Assembly: GCA_021432605.1 (NCBI GenBank)
Contig: MU271145.1
Span: 620,001-684,000 of the forward strand
DNA: 64,000 nucleotides
Direction: 5' to 3'
From: Coniochaeta sp. PMI_546
Taxonomy: Eukaryota > Ascomycota > Sordariomycetes > Coniochaetales > Coniochaetaceae
Shown here piece after piece: positions 10,992 to 20,442 of the stretch; positions within the stretch are counted from its first letter, which is position 1, and each line of letters starts with the position of its first letter. The translations under genes and the position numbers were made by a program. Below the pieces are notes generated by a model. It was not told the origin of the DNA, made no database searches, and saw only the letters and a list, made by a program, of their open reading frames with translations.

Positions 10992-11863
10992 TCAGAGCTT
11001 ATGCCTCTTTTCGCCAGAAGCTATCTTCCTAAACTCCTCCTGCGGCACACCGCTCATGAACCTCGCATGGCCTCCAAACACCTCGGCCACATTCTGCGCA
11101 TCAAGTATATCCCTCTCCGGCTTCCTAATCAGCGCCTTGATGCCCGTCAAACTGTCACCGATCAAATGATCCCCCATCGTCTCGTCAATCTCTCTCAACA
11201 CCAACTCCCTAAACTTCTCATCCTCTCCTTTCTCACACTGGAAGACCTTGTTCACAAACCCAGTAGCCAACAACTCCTCCGCGCTAATCTTCTTACTCAT
11301 GATGAGCGCCTCATTCGCCTTGCTGATACCCAACCTCGTCACCAGCGCGCGCGAGGCGCCGCCTTCCGCCACCAGGCCGAGCGAGCTGAAAGGCGTCAGC
11401 AGGAAGGTAGACGGCGTGCAGTAGATGAAGTCCGCGAAGGCAATCAGCGCAGCCGATAAGCCAACGGCTGGACCGTTGAGGCCGACGACCAGGATCTTTG
11501 GGTGGGTGTAAAATGCGTTTGTGATATTCAGGTTGAAAGTCACGAAACTTCGGAGCCAGTGCAGCCTTGGGTCCGTGTCTTCAGGGACAGTTCGGACTAT
11601 TGAGACGTCTGCTCCTCTGCCCAGGGTGTAAGTGAGGATTCAAGGAGGGCCGAAGGCAGATGAGAGGCTTACGCGGAGAAGTAGCGGCCTTTTGCCGTGA
11701 GGAGGGTGATGTAGACCTCGTCGTGGGTTGCAACTTCGCGGAGCTTGGTGGCCAGGTCGTAGTACTGCATCTGGGTGAGGGCGTTGAGCTTCTTGGCATT
11801 GTTGATGGTTATCACGGCCACTCGGCCGCGGTACTCGACATCGATCACTGACGGGTCCGACAT
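10992..11863 (-). CDS. ECI1: Peroxisomal enoyl-CoA isomerase/hydratase
   Basis: Crotonase-fold enzyme, most like fungal delta3,delta2-enoyl-CoA isomerase (Eci1), which moves double bonds so unsaturated fatty acids can enter peroxisomal beta-oxidation. Exons 11673-11863 and 10992-11616 flank a 56-nt intron (donor GTAAGC) and give 271 residues. The N-terminal strands (GRVAVITINNAKKLNALTQ), the oxyanion-hole SAGAD motif made across the splice junction, and the GPAVGLSAAL segment are seen. A Glu is present in VAEGGAS, at the position expected for the catalytic acid. The protein ends RHKL; HKL resembles a PTS1 peroxisomal targeting tripeptide, and yeast Eci1 ends HRL. The isomerase rather than hydratase call rests on overall resemblance and the tripeptide. 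Confidence 0.85.
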
Positions 11864-13667
11864 GGCTGCTCTGTCTATGTATCTCACGAGATGTTGCTTA
11901 TCTTGGAGGACTTGCAAAGAGAGAGAGCGAGAGAGCAAAATAGAAACGGTTGTAATTCAAGACATATATGAGCCGGACGGCTATCAACATAACGGTACCT
12001 ATATTCTAATGAATCAGTAGGAGAGCCCAGGTTACCGTTAGCCAGTTCCCAACCCCACACTTTCGAGATGCCTCGGCCCCTCCCTTTTACCCCGGACTCT
12101 CCGCCATTTTCGATCTTGGCAGCCTCTTACACGACGAATGGTTCTCTTAGGTTGATGGAGCGCAGATTCAAGGTCTGTATCGGGAGGTAGTTTTGTACGC
12201 ACTTCCCACGAGGCGTTGTGCTTACATGGATATGTCATCCAACTTGTCCACAGAAGAAGACCGAGGTCAGATCTTCGCTCTGAAGCGAGAGCACGAGGAA
12301 CCGCTTGAGATCTAGCTTCTCAATACAGTGCCTTGGGTGCAACACGCCGGCGCAGTAGATACTTACGTGGACGTCCGTGTCTGTTAATGTATTAGTTAGT
12401 ATAAGGGGAGGGACAAACAGTTTGGCTTTGGCAATGGTGGGTGCATATATTGGATGCCACGACCTTGCCAAAACCTGCTCGTTCAGTATAGCAGGTGCAC
12501 TCCCACTTCCGAGATCCTATCTTATCTGCCATAGCTTATCGGACACAGCCCAGCTTGCTGGGACATCGCCTTAAATTCAGCGCCAACTTCAAGTGTCGAT
12601 TCTGAATAACTTACGGCGCTTTCCTCGAAACTCATGTCTTCTCCACCATCAATACCCTCACCTATGAAAGCAGGGCGCGCACAGCGCAAACTAGCCGCTG
12701 TGCGTACTCAGGAGCAGAGATAGCATGACAGCACACACCACGGCCGTTCGACCCTCTATCCAGCATCGAATACGGATGCCGCCACAATCTCGAGCTTCTA
12801 TAGCCTACGCAGGCTGGTCGAGGATCTTCACTTGAACAGCCTTCCGTCCTCGGCCTCAACCAGGCGAAATTTGCTGGCCCGCTTTCTCTGAATGTCCCGA
12901 GATAAGTAGTATCTATCCGTGCTTCTTCCGAACTTTGCGGGAGATCCCTACGTCTGGTTCATCTAGCCCGCTGCACTATTGGCACCGTCATACTTACGAC
13001 GTTTGGTTTGACTTCAAGTGAAGTGCATTGGGTACCTAGGTAGGTAGTCTTGAAGCTACGATTTCCTACCTTTTTCGGACTCCTCAAGGACGTGACTTAT
13101 ACGTTGTTTCCCTGCCAGAACTATCAGTAAAGGTGCTGATGTCCAATCATCCATGCTCGAGGGAAGGAGCTCCGCAGATAGGTCTGCTCCACTTCCTCAT
13201 CACTTCAAAGATTGAGCCGAAGCTGCCCGCCTGCACTTACTATGTACTCGTCGGTTCTGCTCCAGAGGATTGCGATTCTTCACCGACATGTTTGAAGAAT
13301 TGATAGATGACCCAGACGAGGCTCGACATTCTGTTCTTAGTGCAGCACGATATGCATTTACTTTTCATGTTTCCTTTGTGATTTCACCGTACGGGAAGTG
13401 CATATCAGAATTGGGAAGGGTATCCAAAACTGGGGCAGCTTCCGACCGCTAGAAAGACAAGATCCTCATCCGAAGGGCGCATGCTAACAATTAGTAAGAA
13501 TGCCATCACCGAAGATCGGAAGTTTTCTTGATTCTCCTGAAGCACAACAATCCACCTTTCCCGGAGCAACTCAAGTGAGCTTTGCCCTCAGGTGCTGTAG
13601 ACTTGATTTTGTCGCTTGCCTTTTCCTACACCAGGAGTCCTCCCAAGGCATCGCATCCGTGGCACCA
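11864..13667. other. Intergenic, divergent promoters
   Basis: About 1.8 kb between the divergent isomerase and transporter genes. It contains a perfect 10-bp palindrome TACCTAGGTA at 13033-13042 and a GA-rich tract at 11918-11935 in the isomerase leader. The last part (13500-13667) may be coding or leader for the transporter; see that entry. No gene recognised in the remainder. Confidence 0.5.
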
Positions 13668-15106
13668 ATGGGGCGCACCAGTGTAGAACTCGCTCCTGTA
13701 GGAGCTCAAGATTCCGAAACCGGCAGCCCTACATCTACTGGCACCGGTGTGCAAGAAGATGCCCTGGCACAAAATCAAGGCTCAAGGCATGACTTCTCCC
13801 TGCCTCCCGTCGACGGCGGCAAGGACGCTTGGTTCTTCTTAGCCGCGTGCTTTATGCTCGAGGGGCTGGTATGGGGTAAGTTTACACTCCGCCGCCAAGC
13901 TTCGATCTACCCCCTTCTAACACATCGTCAGGCTTCCCCTTCGCCTTCGGCGTGTTCCAGGACTACTACACTACCAATGCTCCCTTCGCCGGCTCCAACA
14001 GCATAGCCGTAATCGGGACCTGCGCCATGGGGATCATGTACCTCGACGTGCCCCTAACAATGGGCTTTCTCCGCCTCTACCCTCGCCTGGGGCGGTGGTC
14101 TCCCATCGCCGGCCTCCTCATCATGTGTCTCGGGCTCGCTATGTCCTCTTTCTCAACCTCCGTCACGCACCTGATCATCACGCAGGGCGTCTTTTACGCC
14201 ATCGGCGGAAGTATAGCCTACAGCCCCTGCATCGTGTACATGGACGAGTGGTTCGTCAAGAAGAAGGGGCTGGCATACGGCATCATGTGGTCTGGCACCG
14301 GACTCGCCGGCGTGGTGCTGCCGCTCTTGCTCCAGAGCCTGCTGGACAGGTACGGCTTCAAGACGACGCTGCGCCTCTGGGCCGTCGTGGTCTTCGTCCT
14401 CACCGCGCCGCTGGCGTATTACATCAAACCCCGCCTTCCCTACAGCGCGGTGATACACACAAAGCCTTTCGATGTGCGGTTCGTGTTTACGAGGACCTTT
14501 GCGGTGTACCAGATCGCCAACGTGGCGGAGGCGTTCGGTTTCTTCCTGCCGGGCATCTACCTGCCCAGTTACGCGCGATCCACGCTCGGCGCGAGCGGCG
14601 CGCTGTCGGCGCTGACGATTCTGCTGGTCAATGTCGCGAGTGTGTTTGGGTGTGTGGCCATGGGCAGCCTGATTGATCGGTTTGACGTGACGACTTGTAT
14701 TTTAATATCGACTCTCGGCGCGACCGTAGGCACCTTCTTGCTGTGGGGTTTGGCGAGTAGTTTGCCCGTGTTGTATGTGTTCTGTGTCGTGTATGGCTTA
14801 TTTGCTGGTTCATTCACGTCTGCTTGGCCCGGGATTATGAAGGAGGTCACGAAGAAAGCCGAGGGGGACGAGAGGAATACCAGGAGTGTCGATCCCAGCA
14901 TGGTGTTTGCCTTTTTGGCCGCCGGGCGAGGAGTCGGGAACGTGGCCTCCGGGCCCTTGAGTGAGGTCCTGGTGAAGGGTCTGCCGTGGCAGGGTAAAGC
15001 TGCCGCTGGGTATGGGAGCGGATTTGGGACTTTGATCGTCTTCACTGGTGTTACTGCCCTGGTGGGCGGAGGGAGCTTCCTCTGGAAAAGGATTGGTTGG
15101 CTCTGA
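13668..15106 (+). CDS. MFS monocarboxylate-type transporter
   Basis: Major-facilitator protein of the fungal monocarboxylate transporter-like (MCT/Mch) group, about 12 membrane segments, 460 residues. Exons 13668-13875 and 13932-15106 flank a 56-nt intron (donor GTAAGT). A soluble N-terminus precedes DGGKDAWFFLAACFM, the usual entry into helix 1, and FPFAFGVFQDYY follows across the splice. YMDEWFVKKKGLAYGIMWSG is the typical MCT segment around helices 4-5. Substrate cannot be read from sequence; yeast Mch proteins include a riboflavin carrier, so carboxylates are not assured. The start is uncertain: an in-frame ATG at 13500 is open through to 13668, and 13575-13634 looks like a 60-nt in-frame intron, which would add 36 residues (56 if not removed). 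Confidence 0.85.
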
Positions 15107-15369
15107 TGGGTCCCGCTCCAGAAGAGAGAAGCAGACGGGAGAGCTACCTTGTGACAGAAATGATGTAGATAAAACATATCCCTTATATAAACGGCTGATA
15201 CCGCTAGAATAATATGCAATGCTATGCAATGAGTATACATCATCCGTCCCTCTTTGCCTTTTCCGTATCCAGTGCTGTAATCAGACCCGATGCATGTCCA
15301 TTCCCATTTTCATGCGCCTTGCTCTTTTCTGAACATGAATAAGCCATATATCAAAACAAAAGAACACTT

Positions 15370-16482
15370 CTACCTTGTGGCATAATCCGAGTCATCCCTT
15401 TGCAACACCGGCCGGGGGTCCCAATCCTCGTCAGCGATGCTCTGCTCCTCCTCGTCTGTCGTCTCTGATTCATCATCAGAATCATCTCGGTTGTAAATGA
15501 AGAACTGCACGAAGATGGCCATATCCAAAAGCAGCGTGCCGGCACTCCCGACAAGCCACGAAAGATTGACCAGTATATACCGCCCGTAGATTGCTCCAGC
15601 CTCTCCAGGCTTGCACTCGCCAGGTATTTCGCACTTTGGCTCATAGGCGAAAATTGACATGACATAGGTCAAATTGCCGAGACAGGCAAAGAGGAAGAAC
15701 AGCATGCTCACGCCGTCCGTCGATTTTCTGCGGAAGTTGAGCAGCAATTGAGGGAGCCGTGACCCTAGGTACAGTACCGCGCAGAGCCATCCAAAGACCT
15801 GGCCCCAGTAGTTCATCACCAGACCGGCATCGCCGTTTCCCTCTGTGGGCGGTGTCGAGCTGTCATTCGAGTAGCCCCTGCTGAGCACCCATCCACACAC
15901 ACCGGCAGCGCAGACCATAAACATGGCCAAGGAGTTGAACGCTGCAGTCTGCAACCGAGTCGGCGGCGGCGGCGCAGGCTTTGGCGGCGGGACATCGCTC
16001 AGCAAGGGCACAGCTGGCGACAAATGCTCCCAGCTCGGCGCATCAGAGGGTCGTCTGAGGCGGTCCTCGGTGGGCTCCACAATCACCGGCACTGCAGGTG
16101 CCAGCAAGCCAGTCCTCTCATCAGCCTCTCCATTTCGGCGGACCTTCACCTTCGGCGGTGGCGGGATAACCTCGTCCCGCCAGGTGAAGCCGCGGTAGTA
16201 GAAACATTGGCCCAGGAGCACGATGTCGGCGATGGTGTAGTAGATGGCCAGTATGATCATGGTGGGCAAGACATCCTGCAGCACGGCTCCGAGAATGTTG
16301 AAGACATCGCCGGCAAGCCAGACAATGATGAATTGGAGGGACAGGCCATCGGCAGCGCTGCGGCGAAAGTTCTCGACTATTTGGGGTGTGAAGACGACGA
16401 CCCAGCAGGCGATAGATATGGAGCCACAGATGCCGGATATTGCCTCTACGTCGAGGTTTAGTGGCGCTGTTGGTGGTGCCAT
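15370..16482 (-). CDS. PQ-loop vacuolar transporter (Ypq/PQLC2-like)
   Basis: Intronless gene for 370 residues with two PQ-loop repeats: FTPQIVENFRR (Pro-Gln at 33-34) and SRLPQLLLNFRRKSTDGVS (Pro-Gln at 244-245). About seven membrane segments are arranged three, a long cytosolic loop, then four, as in Ypq1-3/PQLC2 exporters of cationic amino acids from vacuole or lysosome. The loop at about 105-175 is Pro-rich and contains the acidic dileucine ERTGLL (122-127), which fits AP-3 sorting to the vacuole. The acidic C-terminus (DDSDDESETTDEEEQ) is predicted cytosolic. The ATG at 16482 is the first in frame; the frame extends upstream only from a TTG. The cationic amino acid substrate is inferred from family. 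Confidence 0.88.
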   Translation of the reverse strand: MAPPTAPLNLDVEAISGICGSISIACWVVVFTPQIVENFRRSAADGLSLQFIIVWLAGDVFNILGAVLQDVLPTMIILAIYYTIADIVLLGQCFYYRGFTWRDEVIPPPPKVKVRRNGEADERTGLLAPAVPVIVEPTEDRLRRPSDAPSWEHLSPAVPLLSDVPPPKPAPPPPTRLQTAAFNSLAMFMVCAAGVCGWVLSRGYSNDSSTPPTEGNGDAGLVMNYWGQVFGWLCAVLYLGSRLPQLLLNFRRKSTDGVSMLFFLFACLGNLTYVMSIFAYEPKCEIPGECKPGEAGAIYGRYILVNLSWLVGSAGTLLLDMAIFVQFFIYNRDDSDDESETTDEEEQSIADEDWDPRPVLQRDDSDYATR

Positions 16483-17623
16483 TGTGGTTGCCTGCTTTCG
16501 TTGTTGCTGCTGGAGCGCCGGTGAGGAGAAAGAGGACAAGTCCGTCCCGCAACTCTTTCGGCTGGGAGAAAGAAGGTTTGGCTTGTCACCGGCCCCGCTT
16601 CACAAGGGAGTTCGTGACGTATCCAGTGACTTGAGAGTCTGCTACTCCGATCGGGTACTAACAAAGGTGCGGAGACTTGAGATACCGTAGACACCGACCT
16701 GCTTCACTTCAAGTAGGAGAATGAAGTGAAAACCATAGGGATAATATTGACGAGAAATGTAGTCATGAAAGGAAGACTCATTCATGAATCATTTGCCAAA
16801 AATCCAAGTTTTCACGGCTGCTGCCGGGATTGTACCACGTGAGATCAGTTACCGGGATGATGGCAAGCCCTGCAAGATTTGGGGTAGGGTGGGGGTTTAG
16901 CTCCACTTGCCGAGTAGCAAACATGATGCTTGTCCGGGATCCCCGCCGGAAAGGATGCGGGGAACGTTCAGCCTCGACACGTTGTACACCAAACCTCGGT
17001 GGACCATCTTCAACGACAACGATAGGTATCTTTGTTCAGGAACGTGCCTCCCCAAGCTTGGCCTGCTGACTGGAGTTGTCATGATTCCCAATTGTGGTTA
17101 ACTATATTAACTGGTGGACAAGAACCAGTTTCGTATACGGTACCACTAGGCTTACGCGAAACTCGAGCATGGCCGCTCTCGAAAGCTCTAGCCGGTTGCA
17201 AGAGCTTCCATTGGATAAGGCATATCTGAGCTGTGAGAAGATGGTGTTAAGCTGCGCTGTCGATCATACCATTCCATAGAGCAGGGCTATTTGATGGCAG
17301 TCTTCTCCCGCCCTCCTGCTCGACCTAGTGAACGTGAGCAGCTGTTCGTAGGAAACTTCGACCGGAAATATTCACCAGGCTTAAGGTATATGTTAGCTTG
17401 TTTGTCTATCTGTCCCCAAGGCAGCATGGTACCATCTTTGGAATCTTCATGACGGACCTGCCTACAACTACTTTTTTAGGACCTGTGTCCCATACATGTG
17501 AGAGATGCTGAGCACTCTTTCCTAATCTCATCGACCTGGAGTACAAGCACACAACTGTGCCATTTACTCCATATTTACCAGCGTCAGCGATAACACACAA
17601 CCGAACACCCACCTTTCAGTCGA
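16483..17623. other. Intergenic, no gene seen
   Basis: About 1.1 kb upstream of the PQ-loop gene. It should hold that gene's promoter. The remainder has only short overlapping open frames with no recognisable product. Confidence 0.5.
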
Positions 17624-17875
17624 AATGGACAGTCAAAACTAGATCTCTTGCTTATCCTCTCCGACATTCACGCCCACAAAGACCTGTCTGTCCCAGATGT
17701 TGCGGTAGATGTGGCCATCCACTGTGGGGATCTCACCGCAGATCCCGAGCCGGACGGGTTCCGTACCATGACAAGTGCCATAAACAGCCGTAATAATCCT
17801 GATCCTTCCGATTACGACGGAAGAAGCTGGCGAATTCACAACGTGCCGTTTCACGATCAGTTCTTGTTGTGTTAG
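17624..17875 (+). pseudogene. Metallophosphoesterase N-terminal fragment
   Basis: Broken partial copy of the metallophosphoesterase gene at 23604-24560. From 17648 the frame reads LLILSDIHAHKDLSVPDVAV and continues DVAIHCGDLTADPEPDGF, matching FLIISDTHAGDFFIPNLTV and DVAIHCGDLTDESKIDEF of the intact gene. It has the D-x-H and GD metal-binding motifs but nothing of the later GNHD, HGPP or GHIH motifs. Upstream, an ATG at about 17624 begins a stretch resembling the intact gene's first codons but in a different frame; aligned by eye, about five extra bases lie between it and the SDIH motif. After about 17770 the similarity fades although the frame stays open to 17875. Best read as an old, diverged, truncated duplicate about 6 kb from its likely source and in opposite orientation. 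Confidence 0.7.
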
Positions 17876-18041
17876 AAGACCAAGTCACCTACCTTGTTTT
17901 TGTGACCTTGCGACGAAACTTGCAAGGATGTCCATTCCGTGATATCCACAAATGCCGCAAGGCATATAAACTTTCAGAAGACCCCTGCTTCCATCAACAA
18001 TCCGACTCCACATCTGCGGTGGGTGATTCAACACCCACTAA

Positions 18042-18121
18042 TCTTCCGTAGTATAGTGGTTAGTATATGAGCTTGTCATTCGACATCGCTCGGGACCCGG
18101 GTTCAATTCCCGGCGGGAGAG
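18042..18121 (+). tRNA. tRNA-Asp (GTC) with 8-nt intron
   Basis: Cloverleaf folded by eye. The acceptor stem TCTTCCG pairs with CGGGAGA and G is the discriminator base. The D arm contains GTATAGTGGTTAGTAT, the standard Asp sequence, and overlaps box A. The anticodon stem TGAGC pairs with GCTCG. The T arm CCGGG-TTCAATT-CCCGG holds box B. The 15-base loop exceeds seven bases by exactly eight, placing an intron TTCGACAT after position 37 and leaving anticodon GTC and a 72-nt mature tRNA. It is a stand-alone Pol III gene. Confidence 0.93.
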
Positions 18122-18142
18122 TCCGCCATGTTGATACAATCA

Positions 18143-18150
18143 TTTTTTTT
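18143..18150 (+). terminator. Pol III T-run terminator of tRNA-Asp
   Basis: Eight consecutive T residues begin 22 bases after the tRNA 3' end, as expected for RNA polymerase III termination. Further T-rich sequence follows up to the assembly gap. Confidence 0.75.
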
Positions 18151-18154
18151 GTTT

Positions 18155-18236
18155 CTTTTTCTTTTGTTTCATTTTTTCTTGTTTCATTCTTGTTTCATTC
18201 TTTTTTTTTTTTTTTTNNNNNNNNNNCTTTTTTGTT
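18155..18236. repeat. T-rich tract with 10-N assembly gap
   Basis: Repeated GTTTCATTCTT-like words run into a 16-T homopolymer, then ten N (18217-18226), then more T-rich sequence. The gap sits in a homopolymer that assemblers often fail to resolve, so the true length here is unknown. No gene is interrupted. Confidence 0.9.
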
Positions 18237-18971
18237 TGTTCCTTGCTTCTGGCACAACAATTAAACCTAACTCAGTCTTGAATTGCGGAGGTGGTGTTTG
18301 CTTTGTGCCTGGCAGGCAGATACTGCCTGTGAGCAAACGGCAACTCCGCAGCAGCCCGCGTTGCTATGCTTAACGGCCAACCACGAACTTCTGAACTGGG
18401 AGAGGGGCATTGTGCAGCCTTCCCCCGCGGGGACGGCATACGGCGATGACTCGGCTCCAAGACTCTCCACGCTCGAAATGACGCCTCCTCGGTATTCCAA
18501 ACAGGATGATAGATCAGCGTGAGCTATCATGGCTTGGGAACCTGGAGCATGACTGGAGACACGTAGTTGCACTGTCGCCTCCATTTATGCATGTACCGGA
18601 CCATAAGATGGAACTGCACATCCTCTCAACATGTCCCTGTACATTGCCGTGAGAGCCTTGTCAAGGCCACCTATAGGGACAAGGCATCTTGAGGCTAGTA
18701 AGCCTGGGAACTGAACTGCATGACTGATGGGCTCCTGCCGTCATAAGGCTTTCTTTTGATACTCGCATCTGTCTTGAGGACAGCTCCGCGCAGACACCTT
18801 GTTCCATGTTGAGACTGATGTTATTAGTTCAAGTCGGTCTCCGTTAGTAGACTCAAGTTTGTTTCCCTTCCCTTGTCATCTCTTCTCCATATCGCTCTTT
18901 CTTAGCCCTACACTCTTGCCCACTTTCCCAACCTTCCAGGTGACCATATCCTTCAACGTTCAACCATCGCC
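18237..18971. other. Intergenic, no gene seen
   Basis: About 0.7 kb between the gap and the small orphan ORF. The last 120 bases are rich in C/T (CCCTTGTCATCTCTTCTCC-like), consistent with a leader. Nothing else recognised. Confidence 0.45.
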
Positions 18972-19238
18972 ATGCCTCAACAGTGGGACCTCGTCAAGCA
19001 CGGCCAAAGCGGCGCGGTGTACATCAAGCAGGGCAGCAGCTCTGGAGCTATGGTTCCTCGTCGTCCCCAAGAACCTGTCAAGTTCGCAGCACAGAACGGG
19101 GACAGAAAGTTCGAGTACATTGGCCCGGATAACAGCTACGTGACTGAGCTCGCCCTTGGCATTGCTGAGCGTGTCATGAACCGCCGCTGTCAGTGTAACT
19201 CCGGGTCACCTGTGGTGGTCTCCTTGAAGCTTAACTGA
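18972..19238 (+). CDS. Small orphan protein, 3' end uncertain
   Basis: An ATG at 18972, preceded by a C/T-rich leader and a good CATCGCC-ATG context, opens an 88-residue frame beginning MPQQWDLVKHGQSGAVYIKQ. The composition is protein-like and soluble, with no signal peptide, membrane segment or known motif. The unspliced frame stops at 19238. An intron near the end is likely: GT at 19193 with AG at 19248-19249 (57 nt, branch-like TTAACTGA) would replace the last 14 residues by a Trp-containing tail ending near 19331. The junction cannot be settled by reading. It faces the small gene at 19479-19709. Unrecognised; possibly lineage-specific. Confidence 0.5.
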   Translation: MPQQWDLVKHGQSGAVYIKQGSSSGAMVPRRPQEPVKFAAQNGDRKFEYIGPDNSYVTELALGIAERVMNRRCQCNSGSPVVVSLKLN

Positions 19239-19478
19239 TGGAACTATAGGAGACAAAGCACGATCTGGGGGGACAGTTGGAGGAATGACGAAGGCGTCCG
19301 CTGGGTGCACAGTGTCAAGTTTCATCTATTATAACATGATTATCTACACAATCCAGCCTCCTGAACATACTCTCGTGTCCCACTATCCGCGTTACCTGAG
19401 ACTTAAGGACTATCTACCAACGGGTACCGTCAGCACCGATCACCAGCAGAAATGTAGGATGCCTACCCCCGGCAGTGA

Positions 19479-19709
19479 TTAGTCGAAGGTCCAGAAACTG
19501 CCCGTCATGTTCATGGTCACCCGCCAAGCATAGCGCTGTGCCGTGTTCTTGAACATATCGAACTCGTAGCCCCAGGGCTTGCCAGTGTACCTCATACGGC
19601 CTCCGTCGTCGAAGAACGCTTCAGCAACGTAGTCGTTCCATTTGTCGTGGATGCCCAAGACCTCCTTGACCTTACTGACGAAGCGTCGGAACCAGTCCCT
19701 GAGACCCAT
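19479..19709 (-). CDS. Small Trp/Phe-rich orphan protein
   Basis: 76-residue single-exon frame from an ATG at 19709, starting MGLRDWFRRFVSKVKEVLGI and ending SFWTFD. It is rich in aromatic residues (five Trp, seven Phe) with a basic amphipathic N-terminal helix and no signal peptide. The frame could continue from an unseen upstream exon. It is convergent with the small orphan ORF at 18972-19238; the two form an island of unrecognised ORFs between the tRNA and the Gln-rich orphan. Composition argues for a real protein; nothing identifies a function. Confidence 0.45.
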   Translation of the reverse strand: MGLRDWFRRFVSKVKEVLGIHDKWNDYVAEAFFDDGGRMRYTGKPWGYEFDMFKNTAQRYAWRVTMNMTGSFWTFD

Positions 19710-20442
19710 TGCGCGGAAGCTGGGAGGGCGAATAGAGTTGAAGGCTGGAAGGATAACGTATACTGTTTGTACGTTTTGATGCGTGTTTGTGGGATTTGAG
19801 CTTGCGGACCATAGGCCTCGAGAAGCAGAAAGATCTCTGAATGAAAGACTTCAATCTCTTAGGGAGATCTCAAGCGAAGGCGTAGCTTCAAGGCTGCTTT
19901 GAGAATGCTTGGAGGACGGACGGAGCGGTCCAGCAGATCGACTCAGCTTCGCTTCCGGCTTCTTTTGGCAACATCTGGGATGTAAGTGTTCTGTCTACTG
20001 GGATATAAAGTGCCAGATGAAAGCGTTTTCTCGATCCGCAGCACATAGTACTGTAATTTCAGCACTTCTGACGCCAAGTCGTCTGACTTGAGAAATGCAC
20101 TTTCTGCTCCCATACAAGCGGAGCACAAGGCAGAATTGTATCGGCTACGACAGCGAATAAGCTGTACAAACCATACCGGATCACAACGCCGAAGTATCAG
20201 TACATCTACATTTCGTGGCCGGGCATGAAAGTGCCTTTTGGTTGGGCAGCATCGGCTTGCGTTGTGGGCAGAGCGCTTCCCAGCACTGTAGACGTTATGA
20301 TCCCGAGGCAGCAAGCTGGGACAGGAGCTCGCTGTTCGCTAAGTTCCCATCTCCTCGCCGTTCGACTGCTAATGCTCTTGCGCACTCCTTTCCTGCATTC
20401 TGCGAAGACGTACCAGCTCAACAGAGGAGCTAATCATTCATC
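19710..20442. other. Intergenic, no gene seen
   Basis: About 0.7 kb between a minus-strand and a plus-strand ORF, so both promoters should be here. Nothing specific recognised. Confidence 0.4.

Noticed and set aside
13288-13452. 55-codon ATG frame starting MFEELIDDPDEA upstream of the MCT gene
   Set aside because: Short, no partner exon found, and probably within the transporter's leader; may at most act as a uORF.
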